Assembly (NCBI RefSeq): GCF_011617705.1
Contig: NZ_CP050154.1
Location: forward strand, 2,604,001 to 2,668,000
DNA from: Brevibacterium limosum
GTDB taxonomy: Bacteria > Actinomycetota > Actinomycetes > Actinomycetales > Brevibacteriaceae
DNA length: 64,000 nt
Direction: 5' to 3'
Positions 33,255 to 42,234 of this stretch are shown piece by piece (position 1 is the first letter of the stretch; every line of letters starts with the position of its first letter). A program made the position numbers and the translations under genes. The notes below the pieces were generated by a model. It made no database searches. It was not told the DNA's origin and saw nothing but the letters and a program-made list of their open reading frames with translations.

Positions 33255-33402
33255 GACGCTCCTTCGAGGCTGGATCTGACTGACTGCTCCAGGTTCGTCC
33301 CATCCGCACCCCCGGCACGTCCGCAATCGGGCTCGACCCTGCCAGCCGAACGGTTGACCGCTTCCAGCCGGAGGGTGGACTACGCGTGTCAGGCCCCGCG
33401 GT

Positions 33403-33408
33403 TACGAT
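33403..33408 (+). promoter_or_regulatory. -10 element TACGAT, leaderless start of the second histidine kinase
   Basis: TACGAT, six bases, then the GTG start at 33415. No ribosome site. Confidence 0.45.
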
Positions 33409-33414
33409 TCTCTT

Positions 33415-34836
33415 GTGTCAGAACAATCCGTCCCTCGCCGAAGGATCCCGCGCGCCGTGCGCATCGCCGGCAGCATCCTCGTCGGCGTCATTCTCTACCT
33501 CATCGGGTTCATCACCTCGGCGATGGCGCTGACGGCGAACACCTGGGCCTTCTCCGACTGGGAGCTCAACGACACCGGGATAGTGGCCGTCCTGCTGCTG
33601 TTCCTCGCGTGGGGACTCGTCTTCCTCCGACACAGGTGGCCCTGGGTGCCCTTCGTCGTCGGCGGACTGCTCACAGCAGGATGGGGCGATGCGCTTATGC
33701 TCCTCATTGCGGTCTTCCACCTCGTCATCCGAGCACCCCGGCGACTCGCGATCACCGCCTCGGCGGTGGCCACCGGACTGATTGTGTTCTCCACGTTGAG
33801 GATGTGTCTGGCACCGGCTGAGCACAATCCCTTCAGCATCTTCTTCCTGCCCGACCCGGCACAGGTCACGGGCCTCGAGGCGACCATCCCGCCGGAGGAT
33901 TCGCACTTGGCGATCCGAATCATCACGATCGCGGCCGCCGTCATCGGATTGTGCACGGCTCTGGGAGTCGGTGCGCTTCTGCGTCGCACGCAGCGAATGA
34001 GAGCGTTCGAATCCATCGCCGAACGTGAAGCGCTGCGCAATGAGTCGCTCACGGCTGAGATCGCCCGGCAGTCCGAACGAGAGCTCTTGGCGCGCGAGCT
34101 CCACGACACTCTCTCCCACCGACTGTCGGTGATCTCGCTGCATACCGGCGCCCTGGAGGTCGGGGCACGGACAGACCCCGAGGTCGCTGCGACGGCGTCT
34201 GCTCTGCGCGAGGAGGCCCGCGCGTCCTTGGAAGATCTGCGTCATCTGGTGGGTGGTGTGAGGAACGGCGATCTGGCTGATCGGCGGCCAGACCAGGGGA
34301 CCTCGGCACCGCCGAGTCGAGCGACGATGTCAGCGATTCCCGAGCTGATCTCCTCTGTGGAGTCCACCGGTACGGTCGTCCGTCTTCTCGTCGTCATCCA
34401 GGACGTGGACTCCTGCCCGCCCGCGCTCGACCGGGCGGTCTATCGCATTGTTCAGGAGGCTCTGACGAACGCGATGAAACATGCACCGAATCTGCCGGTG
34501 ACGGTGGACGTCGCGGTCTCGGCGGCCCGCGGAATCCAGATCTCGGTGTGCAATCCGCTCCCCCGCGGATCGGGCCCGCTCGATGTTCCGCCACGCCCAC
34601 GATATGCACCGGATTCGGTGCGCGAACTCGGCGCCCACACGCCCGCTCACGGATGGGGACCCGCCGGGAGCACGCTCGGCCCGCACGAAACTCACTTGGC
34701 GTCGACCGGGTCGGGAGCCGGGCTGGTCGGCATCCGCGAGCGCACCGAGATGTTCGGCGGAGAGGCGTCGATCGGAGTGTTCGGCGAGGAGTTCCAGGTG
34801 CAGGTGAGATTTCGACCTTTCTCTCCCCAGAACTGA
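33415..34836 (+). CDS. sensor histidine kinase, HisKA_3 type
   Basis: 473 residues. Four to five TM helices span 17-187. The phosphoacceptor helix is ERELLARELHDTLSHRLSVISLH with His230, and the ATPase domain includes RIVQEALTNAMKHAPNLPV and GSGAGLVGIRERTEMFGGEA. Between the N and G boxes there is an insertion of about 45 residues rich in Pro, Gly and His (PRGSGPLDVPPRPRYAPD to HETHLAS) not usual for the family. Partner regulator follows 97 bases downstream with its own putative promoter. The signal is unknown. Confidence 0.9.
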   Translation: MSEQSVPRRRIPRAVRIAGSILVGVILYLIGFITSAMALTANTWAFSDWELNDTGIVAVLLLFLAWGLVFLRHRWPWVPFVVGGLLTAGWGDALMLLIAVFHLVIRAPRRLAITASAVATGLIVFSTLRMCLAPAEHNPFSIFFLPDPAQVTGLEATIPPEDSHLAIRIITIAAAVIGLCTALGVGALLRRTQRMRAFESIAEREALRNESLTAEIARQSERELLARELHDTLSHRLSVISLHTGALEVGARTDPEVAATASALREEARASLEDLRHLVGGVRNGDLADRRPDQGTSAPPSRATMSAIPELISSVESTGTVVRLLVVIQDVDSCPPALDRAVYRIVQEALTNAMKHAPNLPVTVDVAVSAARGIQISVCNPLPRGSGPLDVPPRPRYAPDSVRELGAHTPAHGWGPAGSTLGPHETHLASTGSGAGLVGIRERTEMFGGEASIGVFGEEFQVQVRFRPFSPQN

Positions 34837-34920
34837 GGCGCATCCTTAAGGACCGGCCGCCCACCTCTGAACGATCGTTGTGAGACGGGGACTCCTTCGA
34901 ACTGTGTCATGGGCCTCGGG

Positions 34921-34926
34921 TAATGT
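34921..34926 (+). promoter_or_regulatory. -10 element TAATGT before the response regulator
   Basis: TAATGT is followed by 7 bases and the ATG at 34934, without ribosome site. Suggests separate leaderless transcription of the regulator. Confidence 0.4.
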
Positions 34927-34933
34927 GACACAC

Positions 34934-35599
34934 ATGAACCAATCCGCCCCGATCCGCGTCATGGTCGTCGACGACGATCCGATGGTCATCACCGGAATCC
35001 GGGGAATCCTCCAGGCGGCCGATGGCATCGACGTCGTCGGCTCTGCGACCAGCGGTGAGGACGCTGTTGAAGCAGCGGCTCTGCACTACCCCGACGTCGT
35101 CCTCATGGACATCAGAATGCCCGGAATCGGTGGGATCGAAGCCACGCAGCGCCTGCTCAACAGCGTGCGGCCGCCGAAAGTGGTGTCCCTGACGAGCATG
35201 AGCGGCGACGATCACCTCTTCAGGGCACTTGAGGCGGGAGCCGCCGGATACCTGCTCAAGGACATCGGCCCGGTGGATCTCGCCGTCGCGGTCCGCAAGG
35301 TCCACGCCGGGGAACCCATTCTCGCCCCGCAGTCCATGCGGCAGGTCATCGCCAAGGTCACGTCGAACACCGATCAGCGTCTGCAGCGAGAGGCAGTGGC
35401 GCTGCTGGCCGGACTGACCGACCGCGAGCGGCAGATCGCAGAACTCGTGGCCGAAGGACTGTCGAATCAGGAGATCGCAGAGGAGACGTTCATGAGCCTG
35501 GCTACGGTCAAGACTCACCTCAACCGGATCAACGTCAAACTGGACACGAACAATCGCGTGCGCATCGCCACGATGGTCGTCAGGGCTAAGCAGAACTGA
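34934..35599 (+). CDS. NarL/LuxR-family response regulator
   Basis: 221 residues. Receiver: VVDDDPMVITGI acidic pocket, phospho-acceptor D59 in VVLMDIRMPGIGGIEA, and YLLKDIGPVDL. Output: LTDRERQIAELVAEGLSNQEIAEETFMSLATVKTHLNRINVKLDTNNRVRIA, a LuxR HTH. Acts with the kinase at 33415-34836. No obvious target nearby: the MHS transporter that follows is convergent. Confidence 0.92.
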   Translation: MNQSAPIRVMVVDDDPMVITGIRGILQAADGIDVVGSATSGEDAVEAAALHYPDVVLMDIRMPGIGGIEATQRLLNSVRPPKVVSLTSMSGDDHLFRALEAGAAGYLLKDIGPVDLAVAVRKVHAGEPILAPQSMRQVIAKVTSNTDQRLQREAVALLAGLTDRERQIAELVAEGLSNQEIAEETFMSLATVKTHLNRINVKLDTNNRVRIATMVVRAKQN

Positions 35600-35628
35600 A
35601 GCCTTCCGGCTGGCCCCGCCCTGCCCAC

Positions 35629-36993
35629 TCAGCGTTTCGCTATTCGCCACATCCCGGAGCTCTGCTCGGCTTCGTTCGCCACCGACAGGTCGATGCCTTT
35701 CCTGTCGCGGACCAACGACACCGCCAGCAGCGAGATCCCGGCCATGACCAGCAGATACAGCGACACCGAGGCTGTGGTTCCAGTCGTCTGCAGCAGCCCC
35801 TGGGCGATTGTCGGGGCAAACGCTCCGCCGAGGACGGCGCCCAAAGCGTAGGAGATGGCGACTCCGCTGAACCTGATCGAGGCAGGGAAGAGTTCGACGT
35901 AGAGGGCGGCCTGCGGACCGTACGAGATTCCCAGCCCGATCGAGAAGATTCCCAATGCCAGATACAGCAGGCCGAGGTTGCCGGTGTCGATGAGCCAGAA
36001 CAGTGGGAAGGCCGTGACGATGAGGATGATGAACCCGATGACGTAGGTCTTCACCCGTCCGATGTGATCGGCCAGCACCCCCGAAGCCGCAGTGGAGACC
36101 AGCCAGACGAATGATCCGAATGTGATGGCCAGAAGCACATCCGTCTGGTCGAAGCCGACGGGGTCGGTCGCATACTTCGTGACGAAGCCGCCGGTGGTCA
36201 TGTACCCGCTGGCATTGTTGCCGGCGAAGATCAGAGCGGCGACGAGGACCAGGGGCAGGTGCTTCTTGAGGAGCACGAGGATCGGAGCCTTGCGTTTGGC
36301 TGTCTCGGCGTTCATCTCCTGGAACACCGGGGTGTCTTCCACAGCACGACGCACCCAGTAGCCGACACCGATGAGCACAACGGACAGCAGGAACGGGATT
36401 CGCCAACCCCATTCCATAAAGGCCTCACCCGGAGAAATCACACCGGTCATCAGCGCGATCACGCCGGAGGACAGCAGCATTCCCAGCGGAACGCCGAGCT
36501 GAGGGTATGAACCAGCGCGGCCGCGTTTGTCATCGTCGGCATGTTCGACGGCGAGAAGCGCGGCGCCTCCCCACTCTCCGCCTGCCGACAGCCCTTGGAC
36601 GATGCGCAAGAGGATGAGCAGAATCGGTGCAGTGACGCCGATGGTCTCGTATGTGGGGATGAGTCCGATGAGCGCGGTCGCCACACCCATTGTGACGAGG
36701 GTGACGACGAGGATGGCTCGACGCCCGAACCGGTCACCGAAATGTCCGGACAGGAATGCGCCCAGAGGTCGGAAGAGGAACGAGATGCCGATGGTGGCGA
36801 ATGCCAGCATCTGGCCGATGCCCTCCCCTGCCGGCGCGAAGTAGAGATGTGCGAAGACGAGTGCCGCCGCTGTCGAGTAGGTGAAGTAGTCGTACCATTC
36901 GATGGTGGTGCCGATGACGGCGGCGAAGGCGACTCTGCGCTGGTTCGTCTTCTGCGTCGGCGCAGGTGTCGCTGAGGTGGGTGTCTGTGTCAT
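35629..36993 (-). CDS. MFS transporter, MHS family, linked to the P450 fusion
   Basis: 454 residues, 12 TM helices. FAAVIGTTIEWYDYFTYSTAAALVF and GHFGDRFGRRAILVVTLV are MHS signatures; RIVQGLSAGGEWGGAALLAVEHAD follows. AAGGAC lies 6 bases from the ATG. It is on the same strand as the P450 fusion and 110 bases downstream, so probably co-transcribed and importing the P450 substrate, for example an aromatic acid. The substrate is inferred from context only. Confidence 0.88.
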   Translation of the reverse strand: MTQTPTSATPAPTQKTNQRRVAFAAVIGTTIEWYDYFTYSTAAALVFAHLYFAPAGEGIGQMLAFATIGISFLFRPLGAFLSGHFGDRFGRRAILVVTLVTMGVATALIGLIPTYETIGVTAPILLILLRIVQGLSAGGEWGGAALLAVEHADDDKRGRAGSYPQLGVPLGMLLSSGVIALMTGVISPGEAFMEWGWRIPFLLSVVLIGVGYWVRRAVEDTPVFQEMNAETAKRKAPILVLLKKHLPLVLVAALIFAGNNASGYMTTGGFVTKYATDPVGFDQTDVLLAITFGSFVWLVSTAASGVLADHIGRVKTYVIGFIILIVTAFPLFWLIDTGNLGLLYLALGIFSIGLGISYGPQAALYVELFPASIRFSGVAISYALGAVLGGAFAPTIAQGLLQTTGTTASVSLYLLVMAGISLLAVSLVRDRKGIDLSVANEAEQSSGMWRIAKR

Positions 36994-37103
36994 GTGAACG
37001 TCCTTGTCCAGTTCTGGTCGGTCTTCGTCGTCCGATTTGAAGAGATTGATGAGATGGCCTCCGACCGCGCCCGGATGGATCACCCGAGCACGGTCGACCG
37101 CCG

Positions 37104-40100
37104 TCAGACGGCAGCGAATGTGGTGCCGATTGTGGTGAGTACTCCTTCGGCCCACTCACATGCCGCTTCGGATGCCGGCACGGCTCCGCCTGCATCATGG
37201 CGGCCGTATTCGCCTTCCCGTACCGCGCCGCGCGCTTCGAGAGCTTCGGTGAGAAGCTCGCTTCCACGGGAGTAGGTCCGTGTGTAGCTGGCATCGCCCA
37301 GGCCGAACACGGCGAAGCGGATTCCCTGGAGATCGACGTCCCGAGTCTTCAGCGTCCGGAAGAAGTCGGTGGCCGATCTCGGCACGTCCCCGTCGCCGTA
37401 GGTCGAGCAGACGATGAGGTGGAACCGTTCCGGGTCGAGGTCGCCCGGAGAGACCTCTGCGAGGTCTCTGATCTCCAGATCGTCGCGGTCGCCGAGGAAG
37501 GTGCCGATCTCTTCGGCGACGAGTTCGGCATTGCCCGATTCCGTTCCGAACAGGATCGAGACCGGCAGGCCGGGGGCCAGTCGTTCCGACGAATTCGCCG
37601 AGGAGGTCTGCAGCGATACGTCCAGGCTGAGGTCGCCGGCCGCTGCCATGAGTTCGGCTCGCGACGTGATCTTGGACCGGCAGCGTCCGGGCCCGGCGCC
37701 GAGGCGCTCTTTGAGATCGATGCGCCGCCATGAAGCGAAATCAGTGGCCTCGGCGTGCGGGGTCAGTCCGGGGGCACCGGTCGTCATCGATCCGACGTTC
37801 AACTCCGACGCGATCTGTGCGGCCAGGCTTCGCGCATCGGCGCGCTGGTCGGGGATGGACCCGCGTCCGTTGCCTTTGAGCCAGCCGATGGCGAAGAGTC
37901 CTTCGCTGATCTTTCCGTCGCCGGGAATCGGTGAGACGGGGCAGATGCCCTGTCGGGCGCTCGTCATCGGGTCGCGGACGAAACCGATCGCGGTGATGAC
38001 CGAGTCGACCTCGAGACGGAGGCTGTGTTCGTCGGCGCGCCGCAGCTCGATTCCGGATACGGCACCGTCGCCGGTGAGCGCCTCGGGAGTGGTCTCGAAC
38101 CACCAATGGACGTGGATCGCATCGTGTGCGGCCTGCGTTTGCGTGGGGTGGGTGAGTTCGGCGAGGGCGTCGAGCTTTGCGTCCTTTCCGGGGACGCGAG
38201 TCGAGAGGTCGACGCCATGGAGTTCGTGCACAAGGCCCGTCACTCGTCCGACTTCGCGGATCATGACTGGATCGAACTTCGCCGTGCCCGCAGCTGAGCG
38301 GCCGATGATGTCGATCCGAGAGATGTCTCGTCGCAGTGACGTGTAGGCGCTGTCATCGATGTCGCTGCCGTCGAGCGACTGGGCGTCGCAGGTCAGGAGA
38401 CGGAGCACATCGATGGCGACGTTTCCCTGACCGATCACGGCCACTCGTGAACCGAGGTCGGGGGTGCGGGTGTGGCCGTCATCGTCTCGTTCGTCGGGAT
38501 GGCCGTTGAGCAGTCGGGTGATTCTGCCGGCCGAATAGACCTGTTCGAGGTCGGCGCCGGGGATGGCGAGGGGGCGGTCGTGGGACAGACCGCTTGCGAG
38601 GACCACGGAGTCGTATCCGGACTTGATTTCGTCCATGGTCACGTCAACGCCGAGTTCGGTGTTGCCGATGAATCTCGCACGGGGATCGGCGAAGAGACGG
38701 TCGAACTGGGCGGAGACGGACTTCGTTCCCTGATGATCGGCCGCCACTCCGTAGCGCAGCAGACCATACGGGACGGGGAGCCTGTCGAAGACGTCGACTC
38801 GACTGCCCGGCACCTGGCGGAGGAGCTCTTTCGCAGAGAAGCAGCCGGACGGACCGGCGCCGACGACGGCGATCCTCGGGCCAGCGACGTCAGGCTCGGC
38901 CGCACCGTCGCGAGTGCCGGAATCGGTTCGGTCATCACTCTTGGTCCGAGAGATGCCATAGTTCGGAGCATCGTCTGCCGAGTCCCAGGTGACCGGAAGG
39001 CTGAGCATTCCGCGGAAGACCCAGCCGCCGATCCGAGTCTCTCGGGTTCGGTCGATGTCGAGTCCCTTGAGGGAGTTGAAGAGCAGGGGAAGCGCCACCT
39101 CGGCGATCTCCGCTCGTGCCGCCCAATTGCCCAGACACACGTGCACACCTTTGCTGAATGCCAGGTGCGGTTTGACTTCACGGTGGATGTCGAAGCGATG
39201 TGCATCGTCCCACACGGCTTCGTCACGGTTGGCCGAGAGCACACAGATGCCCAGCTTCGCTCCTGCGGGAAGCAGCTTGCCCGCGAGTTCTGTCTCGCAC
39301 GTGGTCTGGCGGGAGTACATGCCGATGGGCGCAATCCATCGGATGGTCTCTTCGAACACTGTCGGCCACAGTGCAGGATCGGCGATCGCGGCGGCCCGCT
39401 GTTCGGGGTTCTCGAACATGGCCAGGGCTGCCACACCGAGGGCGTCGCGCGGTTCGTTGAGGCCCCCGCCGATCGTCATCTTGATATTGGCCCGGATCTG
39501 CTCGATGGGCATCTGGTCACCGGGCATGGACAGCAGCCCTGAGATCAGCGAGTCATCTCTGTGGGTCAGGTGGTATTCGAGCATCTCGTCGAGCGCGGCA
39601 TCGACTTCGTCGAAGGACTTCTTGCCCTTCGCCCAGACGTCAGGATCGTCGGCGTAGTTGCCGGTGGCGTCGATCATCGTCTGCGACCAGCGCTGCAGAT
39701 CCGTCTGGTCGGCGTTGTAGAGGCCGAGCATGCGGCGCAAAGTCTCACTCGCATACGGGGCGGCGAAGTCCCAGATGAGATCGGCGCCGGGGCCTTTGCC
39801 GATGAGGTCAGCCAGGAGGTCCTCGGCGACCTCACGGTACATCTTCGACCAGACTCGTTTGACGTACCCCGGTTTGAGAACCGGCTGCCAGGTTCGTCGC
39901 TGTTCGTAGTGCATGGGATCGTCGCGGCGCAGCATCGAGTGCCCCATGGCTCGGATCTGCAGCGATCCTTCTTCGTCTGCGGAGAAGATCTCCTGGTCGT
40001 GCTCGGTGGCGCTGACGGCTTCGTAGCTGGTGATGAGGTAGCGGTTGACTGCGGGAACCCAGTGCACTCCGCCTTCGGCCCGAAGACGTTCGTAGATCGG

Positions 40101-40211
40101 GAACGGGTCATCGTAGAGCTCGGGGATGGTCACCCAGTCGGCGACCGGGACCGCTGAAGCTGTGCGGGATGCCCCTGCGGTTCGATTGGGGGCATGCAAT
40201 TGAGAAGTCAT
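37104..40211 (-). CDS. single-chain cytochrome P450 - FprA-like reductase - flavodoxin fusion
   Basis: 1035 residues from an ATG with GAGGAG 6 bases upstream. Domain 1 (about 20-410) is a P450: ExxR at E288-R291, heme ligand Cys359 in FSKGVHVCLGN, and an unusual I-helix GGGLNEPRDALG (248-259) without the common acid-Thr pair. Domain 2 (about 444-805) is an adrenodoxin/FprA-type ferredoxin reductase: FAD loop VVGAGPSG (449-456), GVAADHQGTKSV, NADP loop VIGQGNVAIDVLR (592-604) and GWLKGNGRGSIPDQR. Domain 3 (about 882-1030) is a flavodoxin: LFGTESGN P-loop, CSTYGDGDVP and FGLGDASYT. All cofactor motifs look intact, so electrons could run NADPH-FAD-FMN-heme in one chain. I do not know a described enzyme with this domain order. 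Partner MHS transporter downstream and divergent LysR regulator. Confidence 0.9.
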   Translation of the reverse strand: MTSQLHAPNRTAGASRTASAVPVADWVTIPELYDDPFPIYERLRAEGGVHWVPAVNRYLITSYEAVSATEHDQEIFSADEEGSLQIRAMGHSMLRRDDPMHYEQRRTWQPVLKPGYVKRVWSKMYREVAEDLLADLIGKGPGADLIWDFAAPYASETLRRMLGLYNADQTDLQRWSQTMIDATGNYADDPDVWAKGKKSFDEVDAALDEMLEYHLTHRDDSLISGLLSMPGDQMPIEQIRANIKMTIGGGLNEPRDALGVAALAMFENPEQRAAAIADPALWPTVFEETIRWIAPIGMYSRQTTCETELAGKLLPAGAKLGICVLSANRDEAVWDDAHRFDIHREVKPHLAFSKGVHVCLGNWAARAEIAEVALPLLFNSLKGLDIDRTRETRIGGWVFRGMLSLPVTWDSADDAPNYGISRTKSDDRTDSGTRDGAAEPDVAGPRIAVVGAGPSGCFSAKELLRQVPGSRVDVFDRLPVPYGLLRYGVAADHQGTKSVSAQFDRLFADPRARFIGNTELGVDVTMDEIKSGYDSVVLASGLSHDRPLAIPGADLEQVYSAGRITRLLNGHPDERDDDGHTRTPDLGSRVAVIGQGNVAIDVLRLLTCDAQSLDGSDIDDSAYTSLRRDISRIDIIGRSAAGTAKFDPVMIREVGRVTGLVHELHGVDLSTRVPGKDAKLDALAELTHPTQTQAAHDAIHVHWWFETTPEALTGDGAVSGIELRRADEHSLRLEVDSVITAIGFVRDPMTSARQGICPVSPIPGDGKISEGLFAIGWLKGNGRGSIPDQRADARSLAAQIASELNVGSMTTGAPGLTPHAEATDFASWRRIDLKERLGAGPGRCRSKITSRAELMAAAGDLSLDVSLQTSSANSSERLAPGLPVSILFGTESGNAELVAEEIGTFLGDRDDLEIRDLAEVSPGDLDPERFHLIVCSTYGDGDVPRSATDFFRTLKTRDVDLQGIRFAVFGLGDASYTRTYSRGSELLTEALEARGAVREGEYGRHDAGGAVPASEAACEWAEGVLTTIGTTFAAV

Positions 40212-40256
40212 CGCCGTCTCCTCTTCGTTGAGTGTCTCTGTGAGGCTGTTCACATC

Positions 40257-40308
40257 AGTATGTGCACTACGCTTAGAAAAGGAAAAGCGGAATTAGTCGC
40301 ACAACTAA
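40257..40308. promoter_or_regulatory. candidate LysR sites between the P450 fusion and its regulator
   Basis: Two AGT-N6-ACT dyads lie in the 112-base divergent gap: AGTATGTGCACT (40257-40268) and, within the longer imperfect palindrome TTAGTCGCACAACTAA (40293-40308), AGTCGCACAACT. Centres are 38 bases apart, compatible with LysR tetramer binding. Confidence 0.45.
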
Positions 40309-40323
40309 ACCGGATTGACGGAT

Positions 40324-41238
40324 ATGAACTCTGACCAGCCACCGAACTTCACGCTGCGGCAGCTGTCCTACCTGATAACGGCGGCTCGCCTGGGGACGAT
40401 CTCCGCTGCGGCGCGAGAGCTGCACGTCTCATCGTCGGCGATCTCCGACGCCATCACCACGCTGGAGCACGAACTCCAGTCCCAGCTCTGCATTCGGCGG
40501 AAATCGCAGGGTTTGGTGCTCACCGCCGCAGGCAGACAGGTTCTCGACAAGGCCCGCCCTCTGCTGGCCGGTGCCCGTGACCTCGAGCTCCAGTTGACGA
40601 CGACGAATGGTGAACTCGCTGGTCCGATCACCATCGGCTGCTATCCGACCCTGGCACCGATGGTCCTCCCGGTCCTGCTCGATGGATTCGGTCGTCTGCA
40701 CCCGAAGGTGAGCCTCGAGATCATCGAAGCCACACAGGATATCCTCGTCGGCAAGCTCGACTCGGGTGAGATCGATCTGGCTTTTGCCTACGAAACACTC
40801 GTCCCGGGCACACCGAACCGTGCCCAGCTCTTCGCCCAGCCAGCGCATGTCGTCCTGGCAGCCGATGATGAGTTCGCCGACAGGGAGACGGTACGACTCG
40901 AGGATCTCGAGTCAAGGGATCTCATCCTGCTCGATTCCCCGCCGTCGAGTCACCACACTCTGTCGATGTTCGCCGAGCGGCAGCTCCACCCGACGATCCG
41001 GCACCGCACGACGAGCTACGAGGTGGTCCGGACGCTCGTCGCACGAGGGCTCGGATACGGAATCCTTGTCCAACGTCTGTCGAACCCGAACAGCTACGAG
41101 GATCTGCCCCTGGTCGTCAAGGAGATAGATCCGGCGGTGAAGCCGGTCAGCGTCGAGGCGATCTGGCCCGCTCATTCCACGATCGCGGCGCGGGTGCAGG
41201 AGCTCATCGAATTCGCACTGGCGCAGGAGTGGATCTGA
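40324..41238 (+). CDS. LysR-family regulator, probably of the P450 fusion operon
   Basis: 304 residues from ATG 40324; an in-frame TTG at 40315 is an alternative, and neither has a good ribosome site. HTH: TLRQLSYLITAARLGTISAAARELHVSSSAISDAITTLEHEL. Effector domain: GPITIGCYPTLAPMVLPVLLDGFGRLHPKVSLEIIEA. Divergent from the P450-reductase-flavodoxin gene, the classic LysR layout. Convergent with the PaaX-like gene. Confidence 0.88.
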   Translation: MNSDQPPNFTLRQLSYLITAARLGTISAAARELHVSSSAISDAITTLEHELQSQLCIRRKSQGLVLTAAGRQVLDKARPLLAGARDLELQLTTTNGELAGPITIGCYPTLAPMVLPVLLDGFGRLHPKVSLEIIEATQDILVGKLDSGEIDLAFAYETLVPGTPNRAQLFAQPAHVVLAADDEFADRETVRLEDLESRDLILLDSPPSSHHTLSMFAERQLHPTIRHRTTSYEVVRTLVARGLGYGILVQRLSNPNSYEDLPLVVKEIDPAVKPVSVEAIWPAHSTIAARVQELIEFALAQEWI

Positions 41239-41240
41239 AA

Positions 41241-41275
41241 GGCGACGATGTGGATGCTTCGTCGGAACCGTCGCC
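41241..41275. terminator. weak stem between convergent LysR and PaaX-like genes
   Basis: GGCGACG (41241-41247) and CGTCGCC (41269-41275) form a 7-base stem with a 21-base loop in the 46-base convergent gap. Possible bidirectional terminator; weak. Confidence 0.25.
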
Positions 41276-41284
41276 AGGGTCTGA

Positions 41285-42082
41285 CTACTCGAGAGTGCCG
41301 GCGAAGAACTCGTCGAGCACAGGAGACTCTCTTTCGCTCAGGCGCTGATTGAGCTCGCTGAACAGCTGCGCTTGAATCTTTCCGGGCCAGTTCTGCGGCA
41401 GAAGTGCGGCAGGCAGCTGCGGATCCAGGCGGGTCAGGCCCAGCCATTCACATTGCAGTTTCACTCGCGCCACCAGGGCCTCCACTGGCGACCTGGCCTC
41501 CGGGTCGAAACCCTGCCAGCGGTCGCCGAAAGCAGAGTACTCTGCAGAGAGAGCATCCAGCTCGAAAGCCGCAACGAGGACCTCGTCGGCCGTCGGAGGC
41601 TGCGGTCGGCCGCAGAAGACGATCGGGGAGACCTCGAGCTGTTCGGCATCCAGCACAGACGTCAGCTCCCGCTGACCAGGCGCTGCCCAAGTTCCGCCGT
41701 CGATCTGGCCGAAACCGGCCCAGGACAGCTGCGACCAGACCTTCTGCCGCAGGGATCTCCGGGACTCGGGCACCTGAACCCTCACCATCGTCCAGCTGCC
41801 GTCCCAATCCTCGGACCGCCAGCCTGTGAACATCTTGCGCCCGCCTTCGCCGAGGATCCGTGACCCGGTCTCCGTCAATGTGTAGAACGTCTTCCTGCCC
41901 TGCTTGCAACGGGCGACGAAACCTTTGGCGGTCATTCGCTGCAACACCGACCTCGCCGCCGCCTCACCGACCCCGAGCTCCCTCATGACGAAGACGATCG
42001 AGGCTCCACTCAGAAGTCGAGTCGACCCAAGCAGATGTTCACCGACGAGGGCGAAGAACAGCGACTGCGGACGAAGATCCAT
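41285..42082 (-). CDS. PaaX-family transcriptional repressor
   Basis: 265 residues. Starts MDLRPQSLFFALVGEHLLGS, with a winged HTH (IVFVMRELGVGEAAARSVLQRMTAKGFVARCKQGRKTFYTLTETG) and the PaaX core (WDGSWTMVRVQVPESRRSLRQKVWSQLSWAGFGQIDGGTWAAP). PaaX proteins repress aromatic-acid catabolic operons and are released by aryl-CoA thioesters. Divergent from the CoA-ligase operon at 42235, which it probably controls with an acyl-CoA intermediate as inducer. Start codon is 7 bases from a TAGAAT -10, so probably leaderless. Confidence 0.9.
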   Translation of the reverse strand: MDLRPQSLFFALVGEHLLGSTRLLSGASIVFVMRELGVGEAAARSVLQRMTAKGFVARCKQGRKTFYTLTETGSRILGEGGRKMFTGWRSEDWDGSWTMVRVQVPESRRSLRQKVWSQLSWAGFGQIDGGTWAAPGQRELTSVLDAEQLEVSPIVFCGRPQPPTADEVLVAAFELDALSAEYSAFGDRWQGFDPEARSPVEALVARVKLQCEWLGLTRLDPQLPAALLPQNWPGKIQAQLFSELNQRLSERESPVLDEFFAGTLE

Positions 42083-42089
42083 GTTCCCG

Positions 42090-42095
42090 ATTCTA
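42090..42095 (-). promoter_or_regulatory. -10 element TAGAAT, leaderless start of the PaaX-like gene
   Basis: Minus-strand TAGAAT is followed by 7 bases and the ATG at 42082. No ribosome site. Confidence 0.45.
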
Positions 42096-42234
42096 TGCGC
42101 AGACGCCCACGCGCAAACTCTATTGTCTGCATTTCGTTGACGAAGCGCAGGCTTTTTGCATAGCATTTGGGTGAGCCGGGTCACTGTTGCCCCGGTGGCG
42201 CAATCGATCAGGCCACACAATCAGTGAGGATCAC

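Noticed and set aside
34907..36412. 501-codon minus-strand frame crossing the response regulator and MHS transporter
   Set aside because: It spans two clear genes in wrong frames and has no motif.
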